DNA from: an uncultured Treponema sp.
GTDB lineage: Bacteria; Spirochaetota; Spirochaetia; Treponematales; Treponemataceae
Reading direction: 5' to 3'
DNA: 10,889 nt
Assembly: GCA_934667505.1 (NCBI GenBank)
Contig: CAKULY010000042.1
Location: forward strand, 1 to 10,889
The stretch's first letter is position 1. Each line of letters starts with the position of its first letter. The notes below the pieces were generated by a model. That model saw nothing but the letters and a program-made list of their open reading frames with translations, was not told the DNA's origin and did not search any database. The position numbers and the translations under genes were made by a program. Positions 5,340 to 10,889 of the stretch are shown here, piece after piece.

Positions 5340-6287
5340 TTATAGATTTTCTGGAATTGTAATTCCTAATTTTTTTGCCGTTTCTTCATTAAATCTTAAA
5401 TCAAACTTTTCAAGATATTGAATTGGCATTTCTGCAGGCTTTTTTTCACCTTTTAGAATTTCTACAGCCATTTTTGCAGTGAGTTTTCCAAGTTCATAGT
5501 AGTTAATTCCATAAGTTGCAAGACCGCCTGCATGAACCATTCCTTCCTCGCCACAGATTGTAGGAATTCCGCTATCAGTTGCAATTTGAGAAACCAAAGA
5601 CATTCCTGCCGCAATCATGTTATCTGTAGGGGAATAAATTACATCAACTTTGCCACACAAACTTGTTACAACTTGCTGAATTTCGTTTGAATTAGAAACT
5701 GTTCCTTCTATATATTTTAGTCCAAGTTTATCGCAAGCCTGTTCTGCAAGTTTTACCTGAAAATGCGAATTTTGTTCGCTTGAACAGTACAACATTCCTA
5801 CAGTCTTTGCATTTGGAACCAATTTTTTAAGCAAATCCATTTGAGCAGCGCAAGGCGTCAAATCAGATGTTCCAGAAACATTTCCGCCAGGAGCGTTGTT
5901 GTCTGCAACAAGTTTTGCAGACGCAGGATCTGTTACCGAAGAAACAAGTATTGGAATATCTTTTGTAAGATTTGCAACCGCCTGAGCTGCAGGAGTTGCT
6001 ATAGCAAAAATTAAATCGTCGCGGTCATTAATAAGTTTTTCTGCGATTGTAACACAATTAGCCTGTTCGCCTTGTGCATTTTGATAGTCAATTTTTATGT
6101 TTTTTCCGTCAACATAGCCAGCTTCCGCAAGACCATCAACAAAACCTTTGTAGTTAGCATCCAAAGCAGAATGTTCAACAAGCTGAATTATACCAATCTT
6201 AATTTTCTTTTCAGACTTTGAACAACCAGTAACAGCCATAACTGCAGCACAAACAACAGCAACTGCAAACATTAATGATTTTTTCAT
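5340..6287 (-). CDS. ABC importer substrate-binding lipoprotein, TrpX/tyrosine-binding type
   Basis: A 315-residue periplasmic or membrane-anchored binding protein of the ABC_sub_bind family (PF04392). Residues 1-21 are a lipoprotein-type signal peptide, with VTG before C22. The mature part starts KIKIGIIQLVEHSALDANYKGF, characteristic of the family, and has the two-lobed pattern with hinge-type stretches IPILVSSVTDPASA, NVSGTSD and VDVIYSPTDNMI. Characterised members bind tryptophan (streptococcal TrpX) or tyrosine (C. difficile CD0873). This protein contains no tryptophan, as is common for proteins handling that amino acid. An in-frame ATG at 6380 exists, but the ATG at 6287 has GAGGA six bases upstream and begins the signal peptide directly. 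It is the first gene of the importer operon. Ligand assignment is inference from family and the nearby TrpR. Confidence 0.92.
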   Translation of the reverse strand: MKKSLMFAVAVVCAAVMAVTGCSKSEKKIKIGIIQLVEHSALDANYKGFVDGLAEAGYVDGKNIKIDYQNAQGEQANCVTIAEKLINDRDDLIFAIATPAAQAVANLTKDIPILVSSVTDPASAKLVADNNAPGGNVSGTSDLTPCAAQMDLLKKLVPNAKTVGMLYCSSEQNSHFQVKLAEQACDKLGLKYIEGTVSNSNEIQQVVTSLCGKVDVIYSPTDNMIAAGMSLVSQIATDSGIPTICGEEGMVHAGGLATYGINYYELGKLTAKMAVEILKGEKKPAEMPIQYLEKFDLRFNEETAKKLGITIPENL

Positions 6288-6293
6288 TTTAGT

Positions 6294-6298
6294 TCCTC
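6294..6298 (-). promoter_or_regulatory. Ribosome binding site that sets the binding-protein start
   Basis: GAGGA on the minus strand, six bases before the ATG at 6287. Together with the signal peptide beginning at that ATG it rules out the upstream ATG at 6380. Confidence 0.8.
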
Positions 6299-6395
6299 GT
6301 AATTTTCTTTCTCCGCTAGTAGTATAAAGTTTTTCTTTATTTTCTGCTATCCTTTTGTAATATTTTTGCCGATTTTGCAAAGTATTTTTTAGATT

Positions 6396-7007
6396 TTAGG
6401 ATTTAAAATTGTAGGTAAAATTTGAAAAATCTTTTGCTTCCTTTTGCAATTGCGAAAACCATTTCACAGGCTCCGGATTTTCATTGTGTTCTCCTAAAAA
6501 TTTTTCCATCCAAACCATGCTATACCATTTGCAAAACTTATAACCACAATTATGAAATTTTCCTACCATAGAATAACCGCATTTTTCGTGAAAATGCACG
6601 CTATCATTTTTCAAAAAATCATCTTCAATATCTGCAAATGCAACACAAGCATTTAGATTCAAAATATTTTGCTTTTTCAGAATTTCTTCCAAAACTGAAT
6701 ATAATTTTCTTCCGATTCCCATGCGTTTTAATTTTTTATCTATATAAATAGAAGTTTCAACTGCCCAATCGTAAGCTGCGCGTTCCTTAAAAATGCTTGC
6801 ATAAGCATAGCCCGCAATTTTTCCGTCAACTTCTGCAACCAAGTATGGATACTTTTTCAGAGTATTTTCAATTCTTTTTTCAAATTCTTGCAAAGAAGGC
6901 ACTTCATATTCAAAAGTGATTGCTGTTTTTTCAACATAAGGTGCATAAATTCCCAAAAGCGCAGCAGCATCTTTTACAGAAGCGATTCTAATTTTTAACT
7001 CTTTCAT
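6396..7007 (-). CDS. GNAT N-acetyltransferase, phosphinothricin/methionine sulfone acetyltransferase-like
   Basis: A 203-residue cytoplasmic acetyl-CoA-dependent N-acetyltransferase. The order IYAPYVEKTAITFE (20-33), RAAYDWAVETSIYI (76-89), the acetyl-CoA pyrophosphate loop RMGIGR (95-100), SVHFHEKCGY (136-145) and WYSMVWMEKF (161-170) is that of the Pat/MddA group (COG1247). Members acetylate phosphinothricin, methionine sulfone or similar amino acid analogues; the real substrate is unknown. About 30 residues extend past the usual end (GEHNENPEPVKW onward). The start lies 22 bases after the upstream carrier gene; the Shine-Dalgarno (AAGAAG) is weak. Cotranscription with the genes on either side is possible. 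Confidence 0.9.
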   Translation of the reverse strand: MKELKIRIASVKDAAALLGIYAPYVEKTAITFEYEVPSLQEFEKRIENTLKKYPYLVAEVDGKIAGYAYASIFKERAAYDWAVETSIYIDKKLKRMGIGRKLYSVLEEILKKQNILNLNACVAFADIEDDFLKNDSVHFHEKCGYSMVGKFHNCGYKFCKWYSMVWMEKFLGEHNENPEPVKWFSQLQKEAKDFSNFTYNFKS

Positions 7008-7029
7008 GTTTCTTCTTGAACCTTGAATT

Positions 7030-7443
7030 TTATAATACCATAAAGATACAACCCAATGTTATAAAAACAGAACCAAAGATTGATTTTACAGTAAACTTTT
7101 CATGTAAAAAAACGAATGCAAGCACAAGCGTAATTACAATGCTAAGTTTATCTATAGGAGCGACTTTTGAAACTTCACCAATTTGCAAAGCTTTGTAATA
7201 GCAAAGCCAAGAAAGACCCGTTGCAAATCCTGAAAGAATAAGAAAAATCCAACTTTTGCGAGAAATTGAAACAATTCCGCCTTGTGTATTCGTTACAAAA
7301 ACAACAAGCCAAGCCATAACAAGGACTACACAAGTCCGTATCGCAGTTGCTAAATTTGAATCAACACCTCTAATTCCGACTTTTGCCAAAATTGACGTTA
7401 ATGCCGCAAACAGCGAAGACAAAATCGCAAAAAAAAGCCACAT
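7030..7443 (-). CDS. Single-domain EamA-type membrane transporter
   Basis: A 137-residue inner-membrane protein with one EamA repeat (drug/metabolite transporter superfamily, COG2510-like) instead of the usual two, so it probably works as a dimer. Hydrophobic helices lie at about 2-20, 31-50, 66-84, 96-113 and 118-136. Typical features are the N-terminal LFAALTSILAKVGI, YYKALQIGEVSKVAPIDKLS before helix 4, and LHEKFT before the last helix. Substrate unknown. AGAGG six bases before the ATG supports the start. The neighbours on both sides are on the same strand and closely spaced. Confidence 0.9.
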   Translation of the reverse strand: MWLFFAILSSLFAALTSILAKVGIRGVDSNLATAIRTCVVLVMAWLVVFVTNTQGGIVSISRKSWIFLILSGFATGLSWLCYYKALQIGEVSKVAPIDKLSIVITLVLAFVFLHEKFTVKSIFGSVFITLGCIFMVL

Positions 7444-7474
7444 ATAAAACCTCTTAAAATACTTTTAATCGTTT

Positions 7475-7570
7475 TCATACAAAAAGACTTGCATAATTTC
7501 TTTGACCGCTAGAAATACCAACCGTTTGACCAGCGCGAAATCTGTCTATAACCGCAATCAAAACTTTCAT
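7475..7570 (-). CDS. Possible 31-residue small protein overlapping the VUT gene end
   Basis: An ATG at 7570 overlaps the stop of the VUT transporter gene as ATGA, the arrangement typical of translational coupling. The frame gives MKVLIAVIDRFRAGQTVGIS and then SGQRNYASLFV before TGA at 7477-7475, which is 31 bases before the EamA gene. No family is recognised. It could be a genuine coupled small protein, the 5' remnant of a decayed gene, or chance. No upstream Shine-Dalgarno beyond AGGGTGG at about -4 is seen. Confidence 0.35.
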   Translation of the reverse strand: MKVLIAVIDRFRAGQTVGISSGQRNYASLFV

Positions 7571-8328
7571 TTTACCACCCTGCTATCCGTTCTCTTTTGC
7601 AAATATTCAGAATATTCTTTTCCTACGTTTTCATTTTTCCAATGGCAAACAGTTTTATAACCAAAACCAGAAAAAACAATTTCGCACAAAAGTTCAAAAA
7701 TTGCAGCAATGGAAGAACATACCACTACTTGAGTCCAAGTCCATCCAAAAAAGACTTTTGAAACCACCGTTGCAAACACAAAATTGTCAACTAATTGACC
7801 AATTGCTGTAGAGATATATGAACGAATTGCAAAGCTTCCAAAATTATCAGATTTTAAAAGACTTCCTATAAAGGCATTTAGCAAAGAATTCACAATGGAA
7901 GAAATCAAAAATGCAAGTGTTGAGCCAAAAACGACATACCAAGAACTTGAAAAAGTAGAATTTATAACTTCATTTGCCACAGGAGTTTCAAAATCGTAAA
8001 AAGCGGCCCAATTTCCTGGAGTTTTAGCCAACAAATCAAAAACCAAGCATAGAACAAGATTTATAAAAAGAGCCAAAATTGAAACTTTTATGGAAGCACG
8101 AGCCCCCCACATCTTGCAAATTACGTCCATGCATAAAAACATAATCCAACTAAAAGCGAATCCACAATCGAGCGCAATAAATTTGCAAGTAAAAAGCTCT
8201 TTATTCGCAAAAAGATTCGCACAAACAACAGAAAGGATAAAAATCGAAATTGTAAGGGAAGGAATGTTTCTTAGAATAAGTTTATATTCAACTAATTCCT
8301 TAGAAAGCCATGAATACAGTTTTTTCAT
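7567..8328 (-). CDS. VUT-family membrane transporter (YhhQ/queuosine-precursor type)
   Basis: A 253-residue inner-membrane protein of the vitamin-uptake-transporter family (Vut_1), whose characterised members carry the queuosine precursors preQ0, preQ1 or queuine. About six helices are seen. Family hallmarks are MDVICKMWGARASIK (about 67-81), SSIVNSLLNAFIGS (about 142-155) and RSYISTAIGQLVDNFVFATV (about 169-188), where the S/T-x-Q-x-D-N pattern lines the transport path. The ATG at 8328 directly precedes the first basic segment; an in-frame TAA 18 bases upstream excludes earlier starts. Oddly, the only good Shine-Dalgarno (GGAGGT) lies 25 bases upstream. No preQ1 riboswitch was recognised. 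Substrate is inferred from family only. Confidence 0.85.
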   Translation of the reverse strand: MKKLYSWLSKELVEYKLILRNIPSLTISIFILSVVCANLFANKELFTCKFIALDCGFAFSWIMFLCMDVICKMWGARASIKVSILALFINLVLCLVFDLLAKTPGNWAAFYDFETPVANEVINSTFSSSWYVVFGSTLAFLISSIVNSLLNAFIGSLLKSDNFGSFAIRSYISTAIGQLVDNFVFATVVSKVFFGWTWTQVVVCSSIAAIFELLCEIVFSGFGYKTVCHWKNENVGKEYSEYLQKRTDSRVVK

Positions 8329-8353
8329 AATTTTTGACAGGATTTACCTATCT

Positions 8354-8359
8354 ACCTCC
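8354..8359 (-). promoter_or_regulatory. Displaced Shine-Dalgarno-like GGAGGT before the VUT gene
   Basis: GGAGGT on the minus strand ends 25 bases before the ATG at 8328, too far for normal initiation. No ATG, GTG or TTG follows it at the usual distance; an in-frame CTG 13 bases after it would add four residues. Folding of the intervening bases (GGA with TCC) could bring it closer. Confidence 0.3.
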
Positions 8360-8380
8360 GTAAGAATTTTAATTTATAAT

Positions 8381-8414
8381 GCGCAGTAGAATTATGAGGA
8401 ATCATAAACTGCGC
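8381..8414. promoter_or_regulatory. Palindrome upstream of the VUT gene, operator or leader hairpin
   Basis: GCGCAGT (8381-8387) pairs with ACTGCGC (8408-8414), and TATGA (8393-8397) with TCATA (8402-8406) around a GGAA loop. It stands out as GC-rich in an AT-rich stretch. On the minus strand TATAAA (8378-8373) follows at once and could be a -10 box with TTCCTC (8401-8396) as a poor -35, so a protein bound here would cover the promoter. There is no T tract on either side. Confidence 0.45.
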
Positions 8415-8515
8415 TATTCAAATGAAAATTAAGTTCTAAAAACGAATCTTTTAAAACGATTCATATAAAACTAGAAACATACATTATTACTTTTCCAAAA
8501 AAAACACAAGAGAAA

Positions 8516-8727
8516 CTAATAGTACAAAAGTCAAGATTTTAGAAAAATAAACAGAAGCGTAAGCAAATTTACAATTTGTGAAGACTTTGTGCGATAAGAA
8601 CAATCAAGGTTGCGTAGCAACCAAAACCAATTCAAGCGAAGCGCGAGCACAACCGTCTGAACAAAGTGTAAATTCGCTGAAAGCTTTTTTTTTAACAGTT
8701 ATAAAAACTTGAACTTTTGGCTAATAG
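8516..8727. repeat. Long imperfect palindromic element, about 212 bp
   Basis: The two halves are imperfect inverted copies over their whole length. Outer arms about 8516-8541 and 8702-8727; an inner pair 8562-8585 and 8655-8678 (20 of 24 positions complementary); and a perfect central hairpin GGTTGC-GTA-GCAACC (8608-8622). The plus strand near the right arm carries CGCTGAAAGC then nine T (8675-8693), like the loop of the element at 3255-3350, and the left arm shares TTTTAGAAA and AATAAAC with it. It could be a folded transcript, a MITE-like element or a complex terminator. No open reading frame of note lies inside. Confidence 0.75.
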
Positions 8728-8755
8728 CACAAAAGTCAAGATTTTAGAAAAATAA
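8516..8755 (+). repeat. Pair of 35-bp direct repeats
   Basis: Copies at 8516-8550 and 8721-8755 both begin CTAATAG, continue with ACAAAAGTCAAGATTTTAG and end AAAAATAA, with a single mismatch (T/C at the eighth base). The second copy overlaps the right end of the palindromic element, as if a second element began there and was cut short. It also forms a local hairpin with the right arm (8704-8719 with 8730-8745), competing with the long-range pairing. Confidence 0.9.
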
Positions 8756-8769
8756 GAAAAACAATTTCG

Positions 8770-8798
8770 TTGCTCCGAATCTATTTCAATGCTATAAT
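8770..8798 (+). promoter_or_regulatory. Promoter of the tautomerase - adenine deaminase operon
   Basis: TTGCTC (8770-8775), a 17-base spacer and a perfect TATAAT (8793-8798) preceded by TGC, an extended -10. The predicted start near 8805 leaves a leader of about 20 bases containing AAGAGG. Confidence 0.75.
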
Positions 8799-8825
8799 TC
8801 AAAAAATTAAGATTAAGAGGTTCGT

Positions 8826-9047
8826 ATGCCACATATAACTATTCAAATGTTTCCAGGTAGAGATGAAGAAACTAAAAAACGCCTTGCCCAAGCGATTTTA
8901 AAAACCGCATCGCAAGAACTAAAGCGCGAACCAGAACACTTTTCTGTCAGCATTGAAGACATTCCCCAAGAAGAATGGAACGATAAAGTCTATAAAAAAA
9001 TAACTGATCCACAAAATAAAACTGTATACATAAAGCCAGGATATTAA
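8826..9047 (+). CDS. 4-oxalocrotonate tautomerase family protein, PptA-like
   Basis: A 73-residue member of the tautomerase superfamily, small enzymes that use an N-terminal proline as general base. Pro2 becomes the N-terminus once Met1 is removed; the MPHITIQMFPGR opening matches E. coli PptA (MPHIDIKCFP). R12 is at the place of the catalytic Arg11 of 4-OT, W51 at the place of Phe50, and the C-terminus YIKPGY matches the KKPGY of PptA. The natural substrate is unknown, as for most of the family. AGAGG five bases before the ATG supports the start. It is the first gene of an operon with adenine deaminase, 19 bases upstream of it, behind a strong promoter. Confidence 0.92.
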   Translation: MPHITIQMFPGRDEETKKRLAQAILKTASQELKREPEHFSVSIEDIPQEEWNDKVYKKITDPQNKTVYIKPGY

Positions 9048-9066
9048 CACTTATAGGCAGGTTAGC

Positions 9067-10797
9067 ATGAACTTAGAAAAGCTTTCTAAAATTATAAAAG
9101 TCGCAAAAGGACAAGAAAAAGCTGATTTTGTTATCAAAAACTGCCAAATTGTAAATCCAATAACAAAAAGTATAAAAAAAGCAGATATCGCCATCCAAGA
9201 TGGAATAATTGCAGGTTGCGGCGCATATACTGGAAAATCAGAAATAGATGCAAAAGGACTATTTGCAACAGCAGGATTAATCGATGCTCACGTGCATATA
9301 GAATCTTCAATGTGCTCGCCAGAAACCTTTGCAGAAATGGTCATACCGCAAGGAACCACACAAGTAATTGCAGATCCTCATGAAATCGCAAACGTAAAAG
9401 GCGTCGATGGCATACACTTTATGATGAATTCTGCTAGAAAAACTCCGCTAAAAGTAACATTCATGATTCCATCATGCGTGCCTGCAGCAGATTTTGAAGA
9501 TTCAGGAGCAAGCATAACACCAGAAGATGTAGAACAACTGCTCTGTGAACCTTCAATTGGCGGACTCGGAGAAATGATGAACAGCACAGGTGTTTGCAAC
9601 GCAGATTCTTCAGTTCTACAAAAAATAAGCGAAACCATACAAAAAAATAAAATAATCGACGGTCACGCTCCGAATCTAAATAAAAATGAATTAAATGCAT
9701 ACTGCTCTGCAGGAATTTTAACAGATCACGAATGTGTAAATCCTGAAGAAGTAAAAGCTCGCTTAGAGAATGGAATGTATGTACTTTTTAGACAAGGCTC
9801 TGCTGCTAAGAATCTAAAAGATTTAATTCCAGCCCTAACTGAATCAAATTCGCGCCGCTGCCTTATGTGTTCAGACGACAAGCATCCTCAAGACATTCTG
9901 AATTCTGGTCACATGAATGATAATCTTAGAATCGCAGTTTCAAATGGAATAGATTATTTTACCGCAATAGCCATGGCAACAATAAACACAGCGGAATGTT
10001 ACAACTTAAAAAATACAGGTTTAATTGCTCCAGGCTACAAGGCGGATATTGTTCTTTGGAATAATTTAAAGGATTTTAAAGCTGAAAAGGTTTTTATAAA
10101 CGGTATTCTTCAAGCAGATTCTGAAAAAAACTTGTTCAAAGTTTCAAATCGCATCGACAAAGGAATGACTCATACTGTGAATATAAAACCTTTCACAAAT
10201 GAAGATTTAAAAATAAATTTAAAGTCCGAAAATGTAAAAGTTATAAGTTTAATTCCTCATTCAATTATAACAAAGTGCGCAATAAGAAAAGTTCAGTTGA
10301 ACAATGGAACATTTGATTTTCAAAAAAACAAAGATATTCAAAAATTAGTTGTGATGGAACGCCACAAAGCGACAGGAAAAATAGGCCTTGCCCTAATAGA
10401 AAATTATGGAATACACGGCGGAGCAATTGCAACGACAATCGCCCACGACTCTCACAATATAATTGCAGTCGGTGATAATGACGATGATATAAAAAAATCA
10501 ATAGATGAACTAAACGAAATTGGTGGAGGCATAGTTCTTGTTTCAAAAAGCAAAGTACTAGGAAGACTTTCTCTTCCAATAGCAGGGCTTATGTCTGAAA
10601 AAAGTGGAAAGGAAACAGCATCTACCCTTAAAAAACTACTAGAAATTGCCTACACAAAACTTTCCATAAGTCGTAAAATCGAACCTTTTATGACTCTTTC
10701 TTTTTTAGCGCTACCAGTAATTCCAGAATTAAAACTTACCGCACGAGGTCTTTTTGACGTAAACAATTTTCACTTTACAAAGATTGAAAAAGATTAA
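9067..10797 (+). CDS. ade: Adenine deaminase
   Basis: A 576-residue cytoplasmic amidohydrolase converting adenine to hypoxanthine and ammonia in purine salvage. Its length equals that of B. subtilis AdeC. Metal and catalytic motifs are intact: GLIDAHVHIESS (70-81, H75 and H77), DPHEIANV (103-110), GLGEMMN (166-172), DGHAP (198-202), TDHE (219-222, H221) and SDDKHP (269-274). Next come GYKADIVLW, closing the barrel region, and the C-terminal domain specific to this family, with NYGIHGGAIATTIAHDSHN and the final TARGLFDV. The start fits the family; a weak AGG lies eight bases upstream. It is cotranscribed with the tautomerase gene, and its stop lies 28 bases from the convergent 5S rRNA gene. 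Confidence 0.96.
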   Translation: MNLEKLSKIIKVAKGQEKADFVIKNCQIVNPITKSIKKADIAIQDGIIAGCGAYTGKSEIDAKGLFATAGLIDAHVHIESSMCSPETFAEMVIPQGTTQVIADPHEIANVKGVDGIHFMMNSARKTPLKVTFMIPSCVPAADFEDSGASITPEDVEQLLCEPSIGGLGEMMNSTGVCNADSSVLQKISETIQKNKIIDGHAPNLNKNELNAYCSAGILTDHECVNPEEVKARLENGMYVLFRQGSAAKNLKDLIPALTESNSRRCLMCSDDKHPQDILNSGHMNDNLRIAVSNGIDYFTAIAMATINTAECYNLKNTGLIAPGYKADIVLWNNLKDFKAEKVFINGILQADSEKNLFKVSNRIDKGMTHTVNIKPFTNEDLKINLKSENVKVISLIPHSIITKCAIRKVQLNNGTFDFQKNKDIQKLVVMERHKATGKIGLALIENYGIHGGAIATTIAHDSHNIIAVGDNDDDIKKSIDELNEIGGGIVLVSKSKVLGRLSLPIAGLMSEKSGKETASTLKKLLEIAYTKLSISRKIEPFMTLSFLALPVIPELKLTARGLFDVNNFHFTKIEKD

Positions 10798-10825
10798 AAT
10801 AAAAAAACAATTTAAACAAAAAAAA

Positions 10826-10889
10826 GTCCGGCAGCAACCTACTTTCCCACCAAAGGCAGTATCATCGGCGTAAGAGAGCTTGACTTCCG
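10826..10889 (-). rRNA. rrf: 5S ribosomal RNA, 3' part (runs off the right edge)
   Basis: Minus-strand reading contains CTTACGCCGATGATACTGCC, then GGTGGGAAAGTAGG and GCTGCCGGAC at the 3' end. These match the conserved 3' half of bacterial 5S rRNA (compare CGCCGATGGTAGTG and GAGAGTAGGGAACTGCC of E. coli). The 5' half and the rest of the rRNA operon lie outside the window. Eight T follow directly on the minus strand (10825-10818 region). The exact 3' end is estimated to within a few bases. Confidence 0.9.

Noticed and set aside
6288..6380. An N-terminal extension of the binding protein from the ATG at 6380
   Set aside because: The added 31 residues are basic and polar, would bury the lipoprotein signal peptide, and the downstream ATG has a good ribosome binding site.
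6288..6395. A trp operator or T-box leader upstream of the importer operon
   Set aside because: One CTAG (about 6316-6319) is present, but not the second CTAG four bases away needed for the E. coli-type dyad. The gap is too short for a T-box and has no TGGNACC-like motif.
8329..8400. A preQ1 riboswitch in the leader of the VUT-family gene
   Set aside because: The GGA/TCC pairing and A-rich tail before the ATG look faintly similar, but the conserved loop bases and ligand-pairing cytosine of the known preQ1 classes are not seen.
8444..8463. Small inverted repeat GAATC/GATTC as a terminator or operator
   Set aside because: It has only five base pairs around a 10-base loop in AT-rich DNA, with no T tract and no gene end nearby.
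8516..8755. A minimal CRISPR array
   Set aside because: There are only two repeat copies, 170 bases apart, the spacing is filled by an inverted-repeat structure, and no cas gene is in the window.
9378..10579. Long open frames antisense to the adenine deaminase gene
   Set aside because: They lack recognisable domains and ribosome sites and lie wholly opposite a well-supported enzyme gene; they are composition shadows.

Overview
The window is AT-rich bacterial DNA that best fits a Treponema-like spirochaete. This is inferred from gene content: a possibly lipid-anchored ABC binding protein, superoxide reductase rather than superoxide dismutase, a small beta-barrel outer-membrane protein, and a poly-G tract upstream of that barrel gene, as known in T. 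pallidum. Species cannot be read from the sequence. A truncated 5S rRNA at the right edge shows that an rRNA operon ends there.

Layout, left to right. The left edge holds the first 32 codons of a nucleotidyltransferase (minus). A 90-nt hairpin follows, then a secreted beta-barrel protein (minus) with a C15/G15 tract just upstream of its promoter. Divergent from it is a small (p)ppGpp synthetase (plus), then desulfoferrodoxin (plus). Convergent to these is a two-gene minus operon: a TrpR-family repressor and a six-helix membrane protein with a cytoplasmic helix-turn-helix. After a 25-bp perfect inverted repeat comes a minus three-gene ABC importer of the TrpXYZ/tyrosine type (binding lipoprotein, permease, ATPase), with a strong hairpin between binding protein and permease. 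Further minus genes are a GNAT N-acetyltransferase, a one-domain EamA carrier, a possible 31-codon ORF and a VUT-family (queuosine-precursor-like) transporter. A roughly 500-bp gene-free stretch with a complex palindromic element separates these from a plus operon of a 4-OT-like tautomerase and adenine deaminase, which runs convergently into the 5S rRNA.

How they may work together. The TrpR-like repressor lies directly downstream of an aromatic-amino-acid-type importer, and the binding protein contains no tryptophan, so a tryptophan (or related ligand) uptake and sensing locus is the most coherent reading. Two residues that line the ligand pocket in E. coli TrpR differ here, so the ligand is open. 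Superoxide reductase, the alarmone synthetase and purine salvage (adenine deaminase) suit an anaerobic host-associated life style.

The most noteworthy signals are the poly-G tract at the outer-membrane protein promoter (likely phase variation), a family of hairpins with differing arms but a shared loop sequence at three intergenic sites, and the unusual membrane-bound HTH protein paired with TrpR.
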